Assembly (NCBI GenBank): GCA_002292405.1
Contig: DBBW01000023.1
Location: forward strand, 1,268-10,676
From: Flavobacteriales bacterium UBA974
GTDB lineage: Bacteria > Bacteroidota > Bacteroidia > Flavobacteriales_D > Sanyastnellaceae
Length of the DNA: 9,409 nt
Reading direction: 5' to 3'
Shown here one piece after another: positions 6,072-9,409 of this stretch. Both the position numbers and the translations under genes were made by a program. Numbering within the stretch: position 1 is the stretch's first letter; each line of letters starts with the position of its first letter. The notes beneath the pieces are model-generated. The model was not told where the DNA came from and did no database searches. It worked only from the letters and a program-made list of their open reading frames with translations.

Positions 6072-7384
6072 GATACTGTCTAAGAGGAGTGTTCTTTAAA
6101 TTTTTATATCTGTTTACTTTTTTAGTTTTCGCTCTTTCTAATGGTGAAGCGCAAGTACCAAAGAATGTAAGAATAGGTTTAGAGCATACTACAGAGGGGT
6201 TTCAACCATGTGAGCCGAGCATTGCAATCAGTCAAAAAAATCCAAATATTATTATTGCGGGAAGCATCTTAGATAATGTTTATAGATCAACTGACGGTGG
6301 ACACACATGGAAGCAAAAGACATTAAAATCTAGCTTAGGAGTTTACGGAGATCCCTGTGTTATTTCTTCTCCCAATGGCGATTTTTATTATCTCCATTTA
6401 AGCGACCCAGAAGGCAAGGGGTGGAGTAGTGACATGTTATTAGATCGGATTGTATGCCAACACTCTAGAAACAATGGTAAGACATGGAGTGATGGTGGAA
6501 GTATTGGTCTAGAACACCCTAAAGACCAAGATAAGGAATGGGCGGTTGCTACATCAGACGGTAAAACGATTCACGCCTGCTGGACTCAATTTGACAAATA
6601 CGATAGCCATTCCCCTGAAGATTCAACAATCATACTTTGCAGTTTCTCAGATCGAAAAGCAATTCATTGGTCTACTCCTGTTAGAATTAGTGAAAAAGCA
6701 GGAGATTGTTTAGATGGTGACGAAACAACTGAAGGAGCAGTTCCATCAGTAGGGCCTAATGACGAGTTATATGTTGCTTGGGCTGTAAACGAGTCTATCA
6801 TGTTCGATAGAAGTTATGATGGAGGTAAAACATGGTTAGATCAAGATATAAAAGCTACAGATATGATTGGAGGATGGGATCAAACAGTGAAATCTATAGG
6901 TCGAGTAAATGGTATGCCAGTCACAGGTGTAGACTTGGCTCCAGATTCTCCGCACTATGGTCGTATATACATCAATTGGACCGATGAGAGAAATGGTGAA
7001 GATGATTTAGATGTGTTTCTAAGCTATTCTGATAACAACGGCGATTCATGGTGTAACCCAATTCGAGTAAATGACGATGGTCCCGGAAAGCAGCAGTTCT
7101 TCACTTGGATGGCGATTGACCCTTCAAATGGTGGTATCCATATTGTTTTTTATGACAGACGTAATCACGATGATGCAACAACAGACGTTTATGTCGCAAG
7201 TTCATTTGACGGGGGAGAACTATTTGTGAATCAGCTCGTATCAGAATCTTCCTTTCTGCCAGAAGGCAAAGTATTCTTCGGAGATTACAACAATATCTCA
7301 GCTGTAGACGGACATGTTCGACCTATTTGGACTAGAGAAGTTGATGGTGTGCTTACCATCATGACCGCTATTTTAGATTTTTAA
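6068..7384 (+). CDS. Secreted BNR/Asp-box beta-propeller protein (sialidase-like fold)
   Basis: The 438-residue product has an N-terminal signal peptide (hydrophobic residues 9-23; likely cleavage after SNGEA, about residue 28) and no later membrane segment, so it is exported. At least five Asp-box repeats (S-x-D-x-G-x-T-W type) are visible: STDGGHTW at 74-81, SRNNGKTW at 133-140, SYDGGKTW at 249-256, SDNNGDSW at 321-328 and a degenerate SFDGGELF at 379-386. These mark a sialidase-type beta-propeller. I cannot assign the arginine triad, Tyr/Glu pair and Asp of true sialidases, so enzyme activity is not claimed; many Asp-box proteins only bind or act as scaffolds. Seven cysteines in the mature part suggest disulfides. 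No type IX sorting domain is apparent at the C-terminus. The start overlaps the lipoprotein stop. The 3' end overlaps the convergent HIT gene by 17 bp. Confidence 0.85.
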   Translation: MRYCLRGVFFKFLYLFTFLVFALSNGEAQVPKNVRIGLEHTTEGFQPCEPSIAISQKNPNIIIAGSILDNVYRSTDGGHTWKQKTLKSSLGVYGDPCVISSPNGDFYYLHLSDPEGKGWSSDMLLDRIVCQHSRNNGKTWSDGGSIGLEHPKDQDKEWAVATSDGKTIHACWTQFDKYDSHSPEDSTIILCSFSDRKAIHWSTPVRISEKAGDCLDGDETTEGAVPSVGPNDELYVAWAVNESIMFDRSYDGGKTWLDQDIKATDMIGGWDQTVKSIGRVNGMPVTGVDLAPDSPHYGRIYINWTDERNGEDDLDVFLSYSDNNGDSWCNPIRVNDDGPGKQQFFTWMAIDPSNGGIHIVFYDRRNHDDATTDVYVASSFDGGELFVNQLVSESSFLPEGKVFFGDYNNISAVDGHVRPIWTREVDGVLTIMTAILDF

Positions 7385-7772
7385 GCTCATTTCTTATTGC
7401 TTCTGCAATTCCTTCGAACTCTTCATGAGAGAGTTTTAATTTTTGTCTTTCAAAATTAATATCCTCAACAGAATTTAGAGGTATTAAATGAATGTGAGCA
7501 TGTGGAACTTCTAACCCGATAATTGCAACACCTACACGTTTACAAGGAATCGCGTTTTCTATTGCCTGGGATATTCTTTTTGCAAAAAGGTTAATCCCAT
7601 AAATTTCTTCTAAATTTAAATCGAAATATTTATCGACTTCTCTTTTAGGGACGATAAGAACATGCCCTTTTGCAAGTGGAGATATATCTAAAAAAGCAAA
7701 AAATTCTTCGTTTTCAGAGATTTTATAACATGGGATTTCTCCACGGATGATTTTACTGAAAATACTAGCCAA
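7368..7772 (-). CDS. HIT-family nucleotide-binding protein (TTG start)
   Basis: HIT proteins are small cytoplasmic hydrolases or transferases that cleave nucleoside phosphoramidates, dinucleotides or similar substrates; the substrate here is unknown. The 134-residue product begins ASIFSKIIRGEIPCYKI after the initiator, the standard N-terminus of the bacterial Hint-like group, and has the histidine triad HAHIHL (His91, His93, His95) preceded by GLEVP, a form common in Bacteroidota. The only reasonable start is TTG at 7772: upstream codons in this frame reach a stop at 7788-7790 without ATG, GTG or TTG, and the protein has no internal methionine. The start comes 2 bp after the greA stop, so translation is probably coupled to greA. 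The C-terminus overlaps the convergent beta-propeller gene. Family call is secure. Confidence 0.93.
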   Translation of the reverse strand: MASIFSKIIRGEIPCYKISENEEFFAFLDISPLAKGHVLIVPKREVDKYFDLNLEEIYGINLFAKRISQAIENAIPCKRVGVAIIGLEVPHAHIHLIPLNSVEDINFERQKLKLSHEEFEGIAEAIRNELKNLK

Positions 7773-7774
7773 AC

Positions 7775-8248
7775 TTATCTTGAAATTTTAAGTATTTCAA
7801 ATGGAATTGCTCCAGCTGGAACCTCAACAATAGCAATATCACCTACTGATTTTCCCAGCAAGCCTTTTCCTATGGGTGAGTCTATGTATATTTTCTTTTC
7901 AGCTAGGTTAGCTTCATTTTCAGCTACTAAAGTATAGGTTACTTCATTGCCATTGTTCTGATTTCGTATCGTCACTTTACTTAATATAAACACCTTCGAA
8001 TTGTCAATTTCACTATCATCAATTACCCTGGCATTTGCTAACAGGTTATCTAATTTAGCAATTTTGGCTTCTAAAAGACCTTGTGCGTCTTTAGCAGCAT
8101 CATATTCAGCATTCTCACTTAAGTCTCCCTTGTCTATAGCTTCACCTATTTGTGCGCTGATTTTAGGTCTTTCGACTGATTTGAGTTGGTGTACTTCTTC
8201 TTTTAGTGAATTATAACCCTCTTCTGTATAGTATGATATATCTCCCAT
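7775..8248 (-). CDS. greA: Transcription elongation factor GreA
   Basis: GreA enters the secondary channel of RNA polymerase and stimulates cleavage of backtracked transcripts. The 157-residue protein has the N-terminal coiled-coil hairpin (about 1-75) with the tip motif GDLSENAEYDAA (41-52), whose acidic residues Asp42 and Glu45 correspond to the catalytic Asp41 and Glu44 of E. coli GreA. The C-terminal globular domain ends with SPIGKGLLGKSVGDIAIVEVP and the usual EILKI strand. I chose ATG 8248 (MGDISYYTEEGYNSL), which gives the family length. A longer frame from TTG 8296 would add 16 residues and read through a terminator hairpin, which I reject. The HIT gene follows after 2 bp. A weak promoter candidate (TTG at 8294-8296, then CTCATTTG 20 bp later) overlaps the terminator. 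Confidence 0.96.
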   Translation of the reverse strand: MGDISYYTEEGYNSLKEEVHQLKSVERPKISAQIGEAIDKGDLSENAEYDAAKDAQGLLEAKIAKLDNLLANARVIDDSEIDNSKVFILSKVTIRNQNNGNEVTYTLVAENEANLAEKKIYIDSPIGKGLLGKSVGDIAIVEVPAGAIPFEILKISR

Positions 8249-8261
8249 CTTCTGTTGTTCT

Positions 8262-8295
8262 AAAACAAATGAGAGGGCCACTGCTGACCCTCTCA
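8262..8295 (-). terminator. Probable Rho-independent terminator between the PorV/PorQ-like gene and greA
   Basis: On the minus strand a perfect 8-bp stem (TGAGAGGG with CCCTCTCA; plus-strand arms 8270-8277 and 8288-8295) encloses a 10-base loop and is followed by the T-rich run TTTGTTTTA. It begins 29 bp after the stop codon of the outer-membrane protein gene and ends about 20 bp before the greA ATG. It would end transcription of the former and give greA its own transcript. The T run is interrupted by one G, so termination may be partial. Confidence 0.65.
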
Positions 8296-8324
8296 ATATA
8301 TATAAGTTTTAAGAGGACTCTTTC

Positions 8325-9362
8325 TTAGATTGAAATTTTCACTCCAATAGAATGTGTTCCATTGAAAGGATTCGTCGTCCTGTACGAATAATCTAGTCCT
8401 AATACCGTTCCGCTTGATCCGGTAGGTAACTTAATTGTAAGTCCACCTGCTGGGCCAGTGTAAGCTGTAGTAATTGTTTCATCAGAACCTACCCCTTGTT
8501 CCCAAAGATATCCAGCTCTAATCTCTAAATTCTTTCCAATTCTAGTCTCTGCTCCAAATCCAAACTGGTCTTTTGTAAACGAGTTAGAGGTAAACATACC
8601 ATTAAGCTCAACGACCATATTTTCTTCTTTCACGACATCATAAGCAATACCAATGTTAACCAGTGATGGTAATTCATATCTCTCAGATCTCTGTAATACA
8701 GTAAGAGCATTAGCTGACCCTTGTGGTGTAGCGGTTACAGTTAGACCATCCCCCGCATATCTCATTGGTGGCCCAACATTTCTAAGAGAGATGCCAAATC
8801 TCATCTTGTCGTTTTCACCAGTTACATAGCGAATCCCTGCATCGAATGCGATTCCACCAGCCTTAGCATTAGAAATAGCCTCCCCAATAACTCTCAAAGT
8901 AAACCCAGCATAAATAGAATTAGAAAACTCTTTAGAGTAACTGACTCCTATGTTAGAAAAGCTAGGAGAGAATGTTCCGATTCCACCTTCAGGTAAATCT
9001 TCAGTTGTAATTGGAATGTCACCGAAGGACACAGATGTTACAGTCAATCCAAGGACGCCAGAGGACCCCATTTTTGTAGCAAAACCTACTGAGTTTAAGC
9101 GAATTCCAGATCCACTTAAATAGATAGAGTTAGAAGTTATTAGTTCACTCTTATCGATAAAAGCAAGCCCAGCTACATTCGTAAATACCGACTCTAACCC
9201 TCGTACACTAGCCATATTAGCTCCTACAAGACCGTTTGATGCAGCCCAAGGGTTAATAAGAAGCTGACTTGCACCGGCAGAACCAGCACGATCAGGGTTT
9301 CCAGCCCAAACAGAACCTAGTCCGAGGGTGGCTATTAAAATGATACTTAATTGCTTTTTCAT
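8325..9362 (-). CDS. PorV/PorQ-family outer-membrane beta-barrel protein
   Basis: With ATG 9362 as start the protein has 345 residues: a signal peptide MKKQLSIILIATLGLGSVWA (cleavage after Ala20), then a mature chain of alternating hydrophobic beta strands. The start of the mature chain, with ASQLLINPWA, GANMASVRG and the NVAGLAF turn, matches the PorV/PorQ proteins, distant relatives of FadL-type barrels in the Bacteroidota outer membrane. PorV and PorQ themselves are parts of the type IX secretion apparatus, but this family has many paralogues with no known role, and this one is shorter than typical PorV. The C-terminus ends in a strand with SIGVKISI, aromatic-free but otherwise barrel-like. 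A TTG at 9383 would add seven residues; the signal peptide favours 9362. The start lies 1 bp after the stop of an upstream frame, suggesting an operon. A terminator follows. Confidence 0.85.
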   Translation of the reverse strand: MKKQLSIILIATLGLGSVWAGNPDRAGSAGASQLLINPWAASNGLVGANMASVRGLESVFTNVAGLAFIDKSELITSNSIYLSGSGIRLNSVGFATKMGSSGVLGLTVTSVSFGDIPITTEDLPEGGIGTFSPSFSNIGVSYSKEFSNSIYAGFTLRVIGEAISNAKAGGIAFDAGIRYVTGENDKMRFGISLRNVGPPMRYAGDGLTVTATPQGSANALTVLQRSERYELPSLVNIGIAYDVVKEENMVVELNGMFTSNSFTKDQFGFGAETRIGKNLEIRAGYLWEQGVGSDETITTAYTGPAGGLTIKLPTGSSGTVLGLDYSYRTTNPFNGTHSIGVKISI

Positions 9363-9363
9363 A

Positions 9364-9408
9364 TCAGAAATTATCAAGGTCAACAGGACGCATTACTCCA
9401 AACCATTT
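9364..9408 (-). CDS. C-terminal end of an unidentified upstream gene (cut by window edge)
   Basis: On the minus strand an open frame enters from the right edge and ends at TGA 9366-9364, giving the last 14 residues KWFGVMRPVDLDNF. The stop lies 1 bp before the PorV/PorQ-like ATG, the spacing expected within an operon, and the other two frames are less plausible (one stops earlier at TGA after 9383). The fragment is too short to identify. In Bacteroidota, PorV-type genes often follow type IX secretion or large surface-protein genes, but nothing here shows which, if any, applies. Confidence 0.5.
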   Translation of the reverse strand, partial: KWFGVMRPVDLDNF

Positions 9409-9409
9409 T

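Noticed and set aside
6068..7384. Calling the beta-propeller protein a sialidase
   Set aside because: Asp boxes show the fold, but the catalytic arginines, Tyr/Glu pair and Asp could not be placed from the sequence alone.
8001..8216. Open frame of 71 codons on the plus strand
   Set aside because: It is antisense to the conserved coiled-coil part of greA.

Overview
The window comes from a low-GC bacterium of the Bacteroidota, most likely a flavobacterium-like lineage. Four signs support this: no convincing Shine-Dalgarno sequence before any gene, several TAnnTTTG-type -7 promoter boxes, a PorV/PorQ-type outer-membrane protein, and typical Bacteroidota versions of the HIT and GreA proteins. 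The assignment is inferred; there is no rRNA or other direct marker. The window is almost fully coding, with no stretch over 300 bases free of genes. I saw no tRNA, rRNA, CRISPR array, insertion sequence or prophage gene.

Left block, minus strand (1-1520): purK (purine synthesis) is followed after 9 bp by the start of ddl (D-Ala-D-Ala ligase), which is cut by the window edge. Both encode ATP-grasp ligases. purK diverges from the next block across a 41-bp gap.

Central block, plus strand (1562-7384): eight closely spaced genes run in one direction, with gaps of 17-32 bp or 4-bp stop/start overlaps. They are an MscS-type channel, a YwaF/TMEM164-like (TIGR02206) membrane protein, thyA, folA (dihydrofolate reductase), a HupE/UreJ-type membrane protein, yidD, a small lipoprotein with a His/Glu-rich segment, and a secreted Asp-box (BNR) beta-propeller protein. 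thyA and folA form a functional pair: ThyA turns methylene-THF into DHF and DHFR regenerates THF. thyA and yidD each carry a TATCTTYG box four bases before the ATG, so internal promoters giving leaderless mRNA are likely.

Right block, minus strand (7368-9408): the last 14 codons of an unidentified gene, a PorV/PorQ-family outer-membrane protein, a stem-loop terminator, greA, and a HIT-family gene that must start at a non-ATG codon. The HIT gene and the beta-propeller gene converge and overlap by 17 bp at their 3' ends.

Most of the window is housekeeping. The parts least explained by known biology are the translationally coupled lipoprotein/beta-propeller pair, the lone HupE/UreJ protein beside it, the TMEM164-like gene, and the unusual start arrangements. 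I found no clear evidence of a new defence or mobile system.
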